From assembly GCF_002162355.1 (NCBI RefSeq), contig NZ_CP021434.1, forward strand, positions 2,332,501 to 2,396,500: a stretch of 64,000 nucleotides of DNA, read 5' to 3'. Position numbers and translations under genes: made by a program. Under the pieces are notes generated by a model, which was not told the DNA's origin, ran no database searches, and worked only from the letters and a program-made list of their open reading frames with translations. Below, piece after piece: positions 27,208-35,623 of this stretch. Origin of the DNA: Tumebacillus avium. Its GTDB lineage: Bacteria; Bacillota; Bacilli; Tumebacillales; Tumebacillaceae. How positions within the stretch are numbered: position 1 is the stretch's first letter; every line of letters starts with the position of its first letter.

Positions 27208-28173
27208 ATGCTTCAAGATATAAAATTTTCGAAGTATCGTTTTGTCTTAGAGGCAGGAGAAAAGGGATTGGAACTTCCTCCATTTAAGTCTTCTGCGTTT
27301 CGTGGTGGTTTTGGACATGTATTCAAGCAACTTACTTGTGCATTCCCTGGTAAAGCATGCTCAGAGTGTTCAATTCAGAACACTTGTCCGTACATCTATA
27401 TTTTCGAAACAAAGCCGCCGGTAGATTCTAAAAAATTGAGTAAGAATGAAAACGTGCCCAGACCCTACATCATTGCTACGGAATTTGAGGGGAAGCAATA
27501 CTTTCGACCAGGAGAACTATTAAGCTTCGAATTGTTTATTTTTGGAGATGCACTGCCATACGTGCCATTTTTTGTTCATGCATTTGAAGTGCTTGGCAGT
27601 GTTGGTATTGGAAAGGAGCGAAGGCCTTACATTCTGCATCGTGTCGAAGTAATTGATGTACAAAGTGGGTCAGCGTTCTTAATCTATGATGCGAAGTCAA
27701 AACGCATTAGGCATAAAGAAGTTCTTGTAACAGGTAAAGAATTGTTAGAGAGATCCTCGAAAATAAGTGAAGACACAGTAACCGTTTCGTTTACTACGCC
27801 TTTACGTATCAAATGGAAAGGACATTATACAGCGACTCCTGAATTTCACCTTTTGATCCGAAACGTGGTGCGACGCGTTTCCACACTCCTTTATTTCCAT
27901 CATGGAGGAAAAGACCTGCAACTTAATTATTCAGAGCTTTTCCAAAAAGCGGAGCAGATTGAAATGATCGATTCCCGTGTCAGATGGGTAGATTGGGAAC
28001 GTTATTCGGCCAAGCAGGGAACCCGTATGGCTCTTGGAGGAATTTTAGGAGAAGCCACATATCGTGGGGATCTTAAAGAGTTCATTCCTTGGTTGCTTTT
28101 TGCAGAAGCGATTCGGATGGGGAAGTCCACTGCATTTGGACTAGGAGCTACGCACCTTACATGGGGTGCGTAG
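27208..28173 (+). CDS. cas6: CRISPR pre-crRNA endoribonuclease Cas6
   Basis: 321-aa RAMP-fold endonuclease that cuts the repeat to make crRNAs. It is of the longer Cas6 family with an N-terminal Cys insertion (CSECSIQNTCPYIYIF) and SSAFRGGFGHVFKQL, and the C-terminal glycine-rich loop RMGKSTAFGLGATHL that binds RNA. The strong AAGGAGG ribosome site lies eight bases before the ATG. Codon use is lower in GC than in the Wadjet-adaptation operon. It is separated from cas10d by 317 bp that carry a small gene and repeat-like sequence, a place where CRISPR-repressed toxin modules are known in other subtypes. Confidence 0.92.
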   Translation: MLQDIKFSKYRFVLEAGEKGLELPPFKSSAFRGGFGHVFKQLTCAFPGKACSECSIQNTCPYIYIFETKPPVDSKKLSKNENVPRPYIIATEFEGKQYFRPGELLSFELFIFGDALPYVPFFVHAFEVLGSVGIGKERRPYILHRVEVIDVQSGSAFLIYDAKSKRIRHKEVLVTGKELLERSSKISEDTVTVSFTTPLRIKWKGHYTATPEFHLLIRNVVRRVSTLLYFHHGGKDLQLNYSELFQKAEQIEMIDSRVRWVDWERYSAKQGTRMALGGILGEATYRGDLKEFIPWLLFAEAIRMGKSTAFGLGATHLTWGA

Positions 28174-28200
28174 GATCGAATATAGGCAGCTTTCTGAGAA

Positions 28201-28206
28201 TATAAT
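28201..28206 (+). promoter_or_regulatory. -10 box of the small gene between cas6 and cas10d
   Basis: Perfect TATAAT. No clear -35 is seen. The predicted start, about 28213, falls inside the 11-nt segment complementary to the downstream guide-like sequence. Confidence 0.55.
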
Positions 28207-28210
28207 AATC

Positions 28211-28221
28211 ACATGTTACTG
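28211..28221 (+). promoter_or_regulatory. Candidate guide-RNA target site at the small-gene promoter
   Basis: ACATGTTACTG is the exact reverse complement of CAGTAACATGT at 28383-28393, which begins directly after a repeat-like 3' end. Beyond the 11 matches, three of the next four guide positions also pair. The trinucleotide 5' of the protospacer (minus strand) is CCT, not the GTN reported for some type I-D systems. Confidence 0.6.
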
Positions 28222-28241
28222 AGGGAGGAGGGTAGTCGATC

Positions 28242-28322
28242 ATGCTGATTCGGAAAGTTTTTCGATTAATTGTGTTCGGGTTGTTCACGCTCCATATTGA
28301 AAGAGTGGAAGTCCAGCATTAG
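28242..28322 (+). CDS. 26-aa peptide gene with strong ribosome site (candidate CreT-like toxin)
   Basis: ATG at 28242 is preceded by GGGAGGAGGG with a good distance. The 26 codons encode a peptide with basic residues at 4, 5 and 8, a hydrophobic stretch (RLIVFGLFTLHI) and a polar tail. It has its own -10 box and a terminator right after the stop, so it is a complete small transcription unit between cas6 and cas10d. In haloarchaeal CreTA the toxin RNA likewise carries a strong ribosome site and short frame in this location. Toxicity may be due to the peptide or the RNA; neither is shown. It could also be a leader peptide of the cas10d operon. Confidence 0.55.
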   Translation: MLIRKVFRLIVFGLFTLHIERVEVQH

Positions 28323-28359
28323 GGACGGGCGGGAGGGGATATTTCTCTCCCGTCCTTTT
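28323..28359 (+). terminator. Terminator after the small gene
   Basis: CGGGAG pairs with CTCCCG, with G-U and G-C pairs extending the stem, then TTTT. It starts one base after the TAG. Confidence 0.75.
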
Positions 28360-28427
28360 GACACGTTGTAGTGGACTGAAAACAGTAACATGTCATTGAA
28401 TTTTGACCCGCTAATAGGGGATTGAGG
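28360..28427 (+). ncRNA. CRISPR-repeat-like guide RNA (candidate CreA-like antitoxin)
   Basis: 28360-28382 resembles the last two thirds of the array 1 repeat: GACACG for GACCCG, then a shared GTAG, then GGACTGAAA identical, with a two-base deletion. A second repeat-like segment covers 28390-28427: CATTGA, CCCG and GGGGATTGA in order. Directly after the first segment, where a spacer would start, CAGTAACATGT is complementary to 28211-28221. Cas6 cutting at both segments would give an RNA with an 8-nt handle and about 37 nt of guide. No promoter is clear: TTGACA at 28358 would start transcription too late, so read-through from the small gene is possible. Confidence 0.6.
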
Positions 28428-28448
28428 ATGGCGAACGTTAACAAAATG

Positions 28449-28457
28449 TGGTATATA
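28449..28457 (+). promoter_or_regulatory. Extended -10 promoter of the type I-D effector operon
   Basis: TGGTATATA fits an extended -10 box, about 40 nt before the cas10d start. Ribosome site AAGGAGG follows at 28477. Confidence 0.5.
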
Positions 28458-28490
28458 AGTATTAGTTCAAGAGTGTAAGGAGGCTAAACA

Positions 28491-31211
28491 GTGTTCGATT
28501 CCTTTCAAAATGCTTGTCGAGACGTAATGAAGTCGAGAGGATGGCAGTACCTGCTTGGAAAAGACAAGGAATACAAACAGTCACTTCTTGACCACAGCAT
28601 GGCCTTGGTGAATCTCGGGCAGGTTCTGCTTCTGCACGGAATTATCACAGCAAGTGAGGAACAGACTCAAGCCCTCCTTTTAGCTCTTGCCGTTCATGAT
28701 GCGGGTAAAGAACACGCCGCTTTTCAAACCTATATGACGGATGGTGGGAAATCCCCAGGTCATATTGATGTAGATCTCTCCAGAGAAGTTGCTCTTCAGA
28801 TCAGTGAAAAGATGGAATGGAATCTTCCATCCACTGTCCTTGACGCAGCAGTATCTCTTCATATGAAGGCCTCTGACCGGAACGGGGACAACCTGTTCGA
28901 GGTGCTTATGGGTCACTCCGACACGGAGTGGAGGAAGATCGCCCAATGGGTGCAAGATATCGATCGAATTGCATCCGCAAAAACGCCACAAGCAGCCAAA
29001 GAGGTGTGGAACCGATCACAGTCTTTGTCTAAACTCCGCAAGGCCGCGCATCATTCCATACGTCTGCGCGGAGTAAGTTCCGTTTATGTACATAACGCGC
29101 TTCGCAACGCATTCCAAGAGGCAGGTTGGTCTGTTCTGATGTATTATCCGTTTGGCAACTTATATGTCGCAAGAGAACCAGATGCGCAACTGCCGGACCT
29201 GCCCGCCATTAAGGGGCAGCTCAAACATCAACTGGAACAGGTTATGGCGCAGGGAACAAAAGACAAAGTAAAACTGATGCATGGCAGTATCATTGCCACC
29301 TACTTTGTGAAACCAGATTTGTTTACGCTTGATGATTTGTCTCCTTTATTGGCTGAGGCAGAGATGCGTATTAACGAGCAGCCGGCGTCAAACGTTTCCA
29401 CGGAGACGATACTGTCTTACTGGAACGTGCGGTCGATCCTATCTGAGACCGGCGATTCAAAGTTAGCCAAAAAAGCCGCTCAAAAGGATCCCAGAAAATT
29501 AGCAAATGCAATTCCGGAAGCGTATCATCCCAAACTCATTTTTGATGCATCTGACATTACAGACTCCGACCGCATCCGTTTGGCACAGCGTTTAGGGGAA
29601 GCTCGTAAGGAAATGGCGATCTTCAAGATGTTTAAAAATGTCATGTCCGCAATCCTGGAAGATAAGCTGTCTGCATTAGAACACAGCTATGATGAAGTAT
29701 TTGGCAGTGGGGCATATGCATCCTTGCAAACGACGGCCACGTTGATGCCTGCGTTAGATATGGCGTTTGCGGTTGATTACTTTTGGGAACTGAATGCTGA
29801 AAAGTACGGTTTTCAGGGAAAGATGGGTCACCTGGAAAAGAAACAACGCCGGCATAAATTGATCAACATCTTGACTGATCTTGCCGGAAAAGTGTTTGCA
29901 GAACTCAAAATTGAGCGAACTGTGGAATCCCTTGTTCGTTCTATGAGCGAGCAATTCATAGAGGACATCGACTATCCGGTATTTTCATCAAAGGATATCG
30001 TCCAGTTGGCTAAGGAGCAATTGCAAGCAGCGATCGTGGCAAAAACCAATGTCAATTCTAGCAAAGCTGTACCTCACCTTTGCCCTTTGTGCAACAACGA
30101 GTTTAAAGAAGGCGTGCTTGCGATCTCTGATTTTGTAAACAAAGCGACCGCCTTTTCGAATCGCATCAGCGCTTACAATGCGAGCAAGTTTCAAATTTGT
30201 CGCTCATGCTACTATGAGCGATTGCTGCAGCAACTGCTGCTTGGAGGGAGACCGGGTGAATTCCTTTGCGTTATCCCGACGGGTCAGGTGCCTTTCACTT
30301 TTGATGAAAGGCTAGAGGAGAAAATTCAGAGTTTCGAACGAAGTGTGTGGAACTTTACAGAAGGGAAAGGCGCTGTAACCCACGCTTTGTCTCTGACATT
30401 CGAAAGCATGCTTGCTCGAAATTTGGATAACCACGGGGAATTGTTTGGGAGCGAGTCCTTTGCAGATCTCTTTGTTTACACAAAGTCAAAAGATCGCTTA
30501 AAGGAAGAGCGAAAGAACCTGTTGAGTATATTGACGGATCTGTGTGGTGATGATTTAGAACTCGGCAATGCCTTTGCAAACGCCTCCTACTCATCATTTG
30601 ATGAACTGCTTGATGCCTTGCTCGATGGAAAGCATGTGGACGAGCCGTCTTTTGAAGAGGTAAGGCTTGCCGTCCGAACTTCATCACCGATCAAGGCGAT
30701 TTATCAAACTCCGAACTTCATTCTTTTCCCGACCATTCCTCCGATGAGCCGGGATTCGGCACTGAAAAATGATGGGGACGGAGAGGCGAAGTATGCGTAC
30801 AAGCAGTTGTTCCTCGCTACACTTTTTGCAGAATATCTTGGGATGTCGGTCGCAGTCCTGAATGATTTGGAATCTGTGCATCTCTTGGTAGAAGGTATGA
30901 GCGGAAGTGTATATGTGCCTGACCATCCGCGAGTTCGTAAGGAGATTATTGAGGCGAGAAAACAGAGCCCGGGTTCCTCCGCTTCTTGGCTGCTTGAGCA
31001 CGAAGCGCTGACATGGCGCCGTGCCATTCAAGGTGCGATTTTGTTGAAAGAAGCGGTGGGTTTTCCAGAACGAGACGACATTCCAAGAATCCTTGCATTC
31101 ACTTATCCGGGACAGTTGCTTAGACGCATCGAAGCCAAACAAGGGAATAAGCACGTCGTATCCCTCTTTGAATGGGAACAGATCCAAAAAATACAGGAGG
31201 TATTAGCATGA
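28491..31211 (+). CDS. cas10d: Type I-D large subunit Cas10d (Csc3) with HD nuclease domain
   Basis: 906-aa large subunit of the type I-D interference complex. The N-terminal HD phosphohydrolase domain that supplies the nuclease is visible: H35 (SLLDHSMAL) and H69-D70 (AVHDAGKEHAAF). A Zn-finger follows in the middle (CPLCNNEF near 530 and CRSCYYERL near 570). No GGDD motif is seen, as expected of Cas10d rather than type III Cas10. GTG start at 28491 with AAGGAGG upstream. Its stop is in ATGA overlap with the next gene. In other type I-D systems the small subunit comes from an internal start in this gene; here a separate reading frame follows instead. Confidence 0.9.
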   Translation: MFDSFQNACRDVMKSRGWQYLLGKDKEYKQSLLDHSMALVNLGQVLLLHGIITASEEQTQALLLALAVHDAGKEHAAFQTYMTDGGKSPGHIDVDLSREVALQISEKMEWNLPSTVLDAAVSLHMKASDRNGDNLFEVLMGHSDTEWRKIAQWVQDIDRIASAKTPQAAKEVWNRSQSLSKLRKAAHHSIRLRGVSSVYVHNALRNAFQEAGWSVLMYYPFGNLYVAREPDAQLPDLPAIKGQLKHQLEQVMAQGTKDKVKLMHGSIIATYFVKPDLFTLDDLSPLLAEAEMRINEQPASNVSTETILSYWNVRSILSETGDSKLAKKAAQKDPRKLANAIPEAYHPKLIFDASDITDSDRIRLAQRLGEARKEMAIFKMFKNVMSAILEDKLSALEHSYDEVFGSGAYASLQTTATLMPALDMAFAVDYFWELNAEKYGFQGKMGHLEKKQRRHKLINILTDLAGKVFAELKIERTVESLVRSMSEQFIEDIDYPVFSSKDIVQLAKEQLQAAIVAKTNVNSSKAVPHLCPLCNNEFKEGVLAISDFVNKATAFSNRISAYNASKFQICRSCYYERLLQQLLLGGRPGEFLCVIPTGQVPFTFDERLEEKIQSFERSVWNFTEGKGAVTHALSLTFESMLARNLDNHGELFGSESFADLFVYTKSKDRLKEERKNLLSILTDLCGDDLELGNAFANASYSSFDELLDALLDGKHVDEPSFEEVRLAVRTSSPIKAIYQTPNFILFPTIPPMSRDSALKNDGDGEAKYAYKQLFLATLFAEYLGMSVAVLNDLESVHLLVEGMSGSVYVPDHPRVRKEIIEARKQSPGSSASWLLEHEALTWRRAIQGAILLKEAVGFPERDDIPRILAFTYPGQLLRRIEAKQGNKHVVSLFEWEQIQKIQEVLA

Positions 31212-31864
31212 TTCGAGCGCTGATTGTTGTCAAACGAAAACAAGGTAGCGATCCAACCAAAGATGCTCGTTTACAGGAAGCAGCTGAGGCATTTGCCCGC
31301 TATTTGCACTCTTTCCGTACTGAAAAGTCGAAGGAATCAAAGCATGGCAAGATGGGGCCGATCGGTAAGCTGTTGTCCCGTATGCGTTCAGGAAAAAGAG
31401 GCGACCAGGTATTAGGGGAAGCGATTCGCATTCATGAAATGACTGCTAAGCCCTTTGAAGGACAGAAGTCTACCTCGATCACGGTGGAGCAATTCAATTC
31501 GTTAAAAGAAGGTGTCTTCAAACTTACCGAAGTATTGGATGATCCTAATACTTCTCCGGCCGACCACAAGCGTATTTTGGAAACTGTTGATGCTGTGATC
31601 TACTTCCGATTGGAAAAAGCACGTAAAGAAAATCTGGTCAAAGGGCTGGAACGTTTCCGTGCCTATTTGCAGACGAAGTATGATACTCCGGAAGAGTTGG
31701 CGGAAGCATGGGACGATACTTCGGTGACGTGGGAAAAGATTCCTTTCCCTACTTCTAAGTATGATAAAAATCCAAAGATCAAAGCTGAAATTGCCGAGTA
31801 CCTTGCAAAATTAAAAGAGGTACTTCTTGAAGAGGACATGGATGAGGAGGATACACAAGCATGA
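31208..31864 (+). CDS. 218-aa protein between cas10d and csc2 (possible separate Cas11d-like small subunit)
   Basis: I do not recognise this family. ATG at 31208 overlaps the cas10d stop (ATGA) and follows AGGAGG by eight bases; its own stop overlaps csc2 in the same way. Predicted mostly alpha-helical and rich in Lys, Glu and Arg, with a basic N-terminal third and an acidic end (EEDMDEEDTQA). A segment near residue 160, KYDTPEELAEAWDD followed by WEKIPFP, resembles a short helical motif found in unrelated large proteins. Position, size and helix content suggest a small subunit of the effector complex. An accessory or nucleic-acid-binding protein is equally possible. Confidence 0.7.
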   Translation: MIRALIVVKRKQGSDPTKDARLQEAAEAFARYLHSFRTEKSKESKHGKMGPIGKLLSRMRSGKRGDQVLGEAIRIHEMTAKPFEGQKSTSITVEQFNSLKEGVFKLTEVLDDPNTSPADHKRILETVDAVIYFRLEKARKENLVKGLERFRAYLQTKYDTPEELAEAWDDTSVTWEKIPFPTSKYDKNPKIKAEIAEYLAKLKEVLLEEDMDEEDTQA

Positions 31865-32799
31865 AGATTCCGAACGCATTTGAGCTGTTGAAAAACTATT
31901 TTGTGGAACAACCGAAAGCAATCACCGGTCTGAAGACCATTCAGATTTATCTCTATCGGGAAGTGCTGGATTATACCGTTCTCCGTACCGAGGAAGACCG
32001 GGAAATCAATACGATTGTTACACCGGCTATGATTGGGTTGGGGGAAGTCAAAACTCGTGTTGCTTTCTTGGGCAGCAAGCAAAAGGCTGTAGAATCGCGC
32101 CAATTGGAGAGATTGCTGAGGACTTCGGCTGAAGATGCCGGATATAAGATCGAGGAGTGCTACCTGAAGGATCATCTCTGCCTTGAATGCCCACGGTGCG
32201 GTCTTTTCGGGGGAACGAATGCTTCTTCCTCCAAAAAAACGAAATCGAATATCAAGCACCGGATCGCCTACTCTACTGCGTTCTCGCTTGATTCCGTAGA
32301 CGACCTCCGCGAAGCGATCACTTTTAACGGTATCAGTGACCAGTCACAAACAACAGGCCAAACACTGGGGGAACGTGTTGCCGTAAAACCGGGGACGTTT
32401 TTTCCTTCCATTGTTACCTTGACCGGTGTTACTTGGCTAGAAGTTGTACTGGTATTGAAAACACTTCTTTCTTCTCATAAATATGGAGCGGAAAGCCGGA
32501 TCGGCGGCGATATTCGGAACCATGTTGTGGGGATCGCTGCTGGTTGGGAGGAAGTGATGACACCACTTGAGTTCACACTCGAAATGCAGGCTGCGGATGA
32601 AATGAATGAAGGTTATGTGGAGCGGATCATCCAAAGATATGCTGAAGGCGCAGGAAACCCGGAAAAAATTCGTGTCTTGAACTCGGAAGAACTCTCGCAA
32701 GTGTTGGAAACTGCACGGAAACAACCTTTGGATCGAGAGTTTCTCACGGCAGCGTTTGACCACATCAAACAGATGCGTAAGGAGCAGGAATCGAAATGA
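31861..32799 (+). CDS. csc2: Type I-D backbone subunit Csc2 (Cas7)
   Basis: 312-aa Cas7-family protein that coats the crRNA spacer. Recognised from the Csc2 hallmarks: the Cys cluster LCLECPRCGLFGG near residues 102-114, HRIAYSTAFSLDSVDD, and SSHKYGAESRIGGDIRNHVV near 205-225. Starts by ATGA overlap with the preceding gene and ends by ATGA overlap with csc1, so stoichiometry must be set by translation rate rather than promoters. Together with Csc1 it identifies the subtype as I-D. Confidence 0.93.
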   Translation: MKIPNAFELLKNYFVEQPKAITGLKTIQIYLYREVLDYTVLRTEEDREINTIVTPAMIGLGEVKTRVAFLGSKQKAVESRQLERLLRTSAEDAGYKIEECYLKDHLCLECPRCGLFGGTNASSSKKTKSNIKHRIAYSTAFSLDSVDDLREAITFNGISDQSQTTGQTLGERVAVKPGTFFPSIVTLTGVTWLEVVLVLKTLLSSHKYGAESRIGGDIRNHVVGIAAGWEEVMTPLEFTLEMQAADEMNEGYVERIIQRYAEGAGNPEKIRVLNSEELSQVLETARKQPLDREFLTAAFDHIKQMRKEQESK

Positions 32800-33506
32800 G
32801 TACTGGCGTTTCGACGCAGGCTCATTTTCGCGACCCGCAAATGCGTATCTTTCATGTGAAGCTGATCCCGCATGATATCCTGTGGTTTGCTTCGTTCGAT
32901 GCCGGTGCGGTCACTGTCACCGAACCGGCGATTCACAACTACGCTTTATCCTATGCGGTCAGCAGGTATGAGCGAGCGGTATCATTTTCGGATCAACCGA
33001 CATACGAGTTGGACTTGGAACAGATGGACTGGTACGCAACTCCTGCCAAAGCGAAGAGATTCGCAAGGTTGAAGTTTACTTGGAATGCCATCGACACGAT
33101 GACGCAAACCACGGAAACACCAAACTTTGAAAAAACCAATTCCCCCAAAATGGGCACTCGACATGTATTAGCTCCTGCTCCGGCTACAGAGTTTGAGTTT
33201 TATCTGTTCAGCCGAAAAGGGGAGATTCCACCGCGAATGATCCGGCTTGGCAAGAAAAGAGCTCCTTGCGTTTTGAAATGGGAGGAAGTAAAACACCAAG
33301 GGCCAGTCAAAGTCGAACTGGCTCGTCCCACTCATTTGGTCAATCCTTTGGATGTAGTTGGTGAGTTCGAGCAGTATCGCATGGTTTCCATACCGCCTTC
33401 TTTCTTGGCGGACGATGCTTACATTCGTCAGGGTTTGGTTGTGCGTGGAAGTGGACATGAAGTTGTGGTTCCTCGTCGATTGCTGGATTGGGACGGTGAA
33501 AAATGA
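32796..33506 (+). CDS. csc1: Type I-D subunit Csc1 (Cas5)
   Basis: 236-aa Cas5-family protein that holds the 5' handle of the crRNA. It has the Csc1 pattern: MRIFHVKLIPHDILWFASF at the start, an NYALSYA segment, DWYATPAKAKRF, then NSPKMGTRHVLAPAPATEF and PRMIRLGKKRAPC. Both ends overlap the neighbours by ATGA. An elevated number of Arg/Lys in the C-terminal half fits RNA binding. Confidence 0.9.
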   Translation: MSTGVSTQAHFRDPQMRIFHVKLIPHDILWFASFDAGAVTVTEPAIHNYALSYAVSRYERAVSFSDQPTYELDLEQMDWYATPAKAKRFARLKFTWNAIDTMTQTTETPNFEKTNSPKMGTRHVLAPAPATEFEFYLFSRKGEIPPRMIRLGKKRAPCVLKWEEVKHQGPVKVELARPTHLVNPLDVVGEFEQYRMVSIPPSFLADDAYIRQGLVVRGSGHEVVVPRRLLDWDGEK

Positions 33507-35542
33507 GAGTCGAAGGGTATCAACTCGCTCTTGTAGAGAGCAGCACATACGACCAGTTCGCTACGGGTCGAAAACCTTATGCCCATCAAGCTCGAGTGCT
33601 TGAAGAATGGGACAATGAAGCGTGCTTTTTCATAACAACTCGTACTGGATCAGGGAAAACGGCCACTGCCGCTTTCCCTGTATTTGCAAAAGGCGAATCT
33701 GCTGTGTTTGTCTATCCCACAAACGCCCTGCTTGAAGATCAAGTACAGAGCCTGCAAGGGATTGGCAGCAGTCTTGGGAAAAAGGTTTTGGTTCTGGATG
33801 GAAGCGCTCCTTATGATTCTGTAAGTCTGCAAGAGTCAGACACGTTGATTCTTGTGCTCAATGGAGATACCCTGGATCATTTTCAGTATGTAAATAAGGA
33901 TGTTCCGCTCAAAACCAAGGGTGAGGCAATTGTTCATTTGCTTGCGATCGATAAGCCAAAGATCATTGTCACGAACCCGGATGTTCTGTTCCTACTGAGC
34001 GGGATGAAATATTCAAATTCGGCAAAGTCAATCGGCTACTTACAAAGCTTCGTGTTTACAACTCTTGTTGTGGATGAGTTTCATTTGTACAGCGGACTTG
34101 AATTGTCGCATTTGTTGTTTCTGATCCATTACCTGCGGAGTCTGAATGTTTTCCAACGACTCCTGTTTCTTTCAGCAACTCCGAGTGAAAAAACCTCAGG
34201 ATATGTAGAAAAACTCTTTAATCCAACTCTGGTTACAGCAGACCCCGGTCGTTACAAGGTGCAGGGCTACCGAGAAGTTATGCATCCATTAGATCTGCAA
34301 GCGGTGCTTACGGAGGATATCGTTGTTTCCGTCATGGCCGAAGTTAAAAAAAGGCTTAATGAGCTGCGCCAACAACCTCTCTCCTCGGAAGAAGACCCAG
34401 TGCCCTTGGTGATCATTGTAAATTCGGTCATACAGGCGATGCGAATAGAGGAAGAGTTAGTTAACTTGGAGATTTCCATCGAAGAGATAGCTTCCTATCG
34501 GGGATTGATAAATTCCAAGGAGCGCTCGTTGATGGGCAAGAGAATCGTAGTGGGGACATCCGCGATTGAGGTAGGTGTAGACTTTGATTGCTCCACTCTG
34601 TTTTTTGAAGCGTCCAACGCATCGTCCTTCCTTCAGCGCATAGGTCGTGCAGGACGGCACCGATTTGGTAAGGTATTGCTTTTTGCTGACCATCGTATCA
34701 GTCAATCACTCACAGAGTTACCCAATGAGATTGGACGCTCAGAGTTGGAAAATTGGGTTCGACGGTCTTATGTGTTAGCTGATGACATGGCTTGGTTTGT
34801 GGTGAGCAAGGAAGGACTCTTGAGCGCCTACTGTTTGATTGAAAGAGGAAACCGTGAACTTGAGGCAACCTGGAATTTGACAGAGGAACAACAGGAGTCT
34901 GCCAAGCAGAAGCTGTTGGAGATATTCCAAGTATATTTAGGATGTCTGTCTGACTGGATGAATAAGGCTGACTTCATACAGCTCGGGAGGCAATTTTCAA
35001 AGCAGATTGGACCTTGGGTAGAAGTGCTCATCAATTCACCTTCTTTTCGAAGTGGTAACTACAGTGTTTGGGTAAACAGTTCACGTGAGCTTTGGTTAGG
35101 CAGATCACCGAGGGCAGGTGAATTTACGGCAGATTTAAAGCGGGTTCTGGAACAGGGAGTAGGACTAGAGTTTTACCAAGTGACTTCAAAGAAAAAGAAA
35201 GGCCATTTTTCTGCGAAGGTCCAGACATTTGGTAAAAAGAAAAAGACTGAAGTGCGGATTCAGCTTACTGAGAACCGCAAAATGGCAGAAGTTGATCCCT
35301 TCGACCTAACATTTGTGAATGAGGAAGGCACTGTGGTCTCTCATCCGTATCTAAAAGGAATTCCGATGATCTATATAACGGTACCGAAGCGTGACGTACT
35401 GCATGTTTTAGATTGGCGGATCGAAACTTGGGATGTGGCCGGGAAGGACGAAATCGCAGCCTTTGGCGGTCATGCACTCTTGTTGAGCGCTCTTTTTTTT
35501 CTGACGAATCGTAATAGAAACATGCCGATTTCTCATTTGTGA
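33503..35542 (+). CDS. cas3: Type I-D helicase Cas3' (no HD domain)
   Basis: 679-aa superfamily 2 DNA helicase recruited after R-loop formation. Motifs: I TRTGSGKTATAAF (residues 46-58), II VVDEFHLY, III LFLSATPS, V VGTSAIEVGVDFD, VI FLQRIGRAGRHRFG. There is no HD domain, as expected in type I-D, where the nuclease is in Cas10d. Last gene of the effector operon, starting by ATGA overlap with csc1. 81 bp separate it from the RRNPP regulator. Confidence 0.94.
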   Translation: MRVEGYQLALVESSTYDQFATGRKPYAHQARVLEEWDNEACFFITTRTGSGKTATAAFPVFAKGESAVFVYPTNALLEDQVQSLQGIGSSLGKKVLVLDGSAPYDSVSLQESDTLILVLNGDTLDHFQYVNKDVPLKTKGEAIVHLLAIDKPKIIVTNPDVLFLLSGMKYSNSAKSIGYLQSFVFTTLVVDEFHLYSGLELSHLLFLIHYLRSLNVFQRLLFLSATPSEKTSGYVEKLFNPTLVTADPGRYKVQGYREVMHPLDLQAVLTEDIVVSVMAEVKKRLNELRQQPLSSEEDPVPLVIIVNSVIQAMRIEEELVNLEISIEEIASYRGLINSKERSLMGKRIVVGTSAIEVGVDFDCSTLFFEASNASSFLQRIGRAGRHRFGKVLLFADHRISQSLTELPNEIGRSELENWVRRSYVLADDMAWFVVSKEGLLSAYCLIERGNRELEATWNLTEEQQESAKQKLLEIFQVYLGCLSDWMNKADFIQLGRQFSKQIGPWVEVLINSPSFRSGNYSVWVNSSRELWLGRSPRAGEFTADLKRVLEQGVGLEFYQVTSKKKKGHFSAKVQTFGKKKKTEVRIQLTENRKMAEVDPFDLTFVNEEGTVVSHPYLKGIPMIYITVPKRDVLHVLDWRIETWDVAGKDEIAAFGGHALLLSALFFLTNRNRNMPISHL

Positions 35543-35623
35543 AATAAATCAATGAGAGCGATTCCTTTTTTACAAAAGTATATGTTATATTTATAGTGAG
35601 AGGTGTAAGGGAGGAGTCGCCAA

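Noticed and set aside
28358-28363. TTGACA as the -35 of the guide RNA
   Set aside because: A matching -10 would lie at about 28381, so the transcript would start after the repeat-like handle. It is more likely part of the GACACG repeat block.
28491-31211. Assignment of the large subunit to type III Cas10
   Set aside because: No GGDD motif, and csc2, csc1 and an HD-less Cas3' follow, which defines type I-D.
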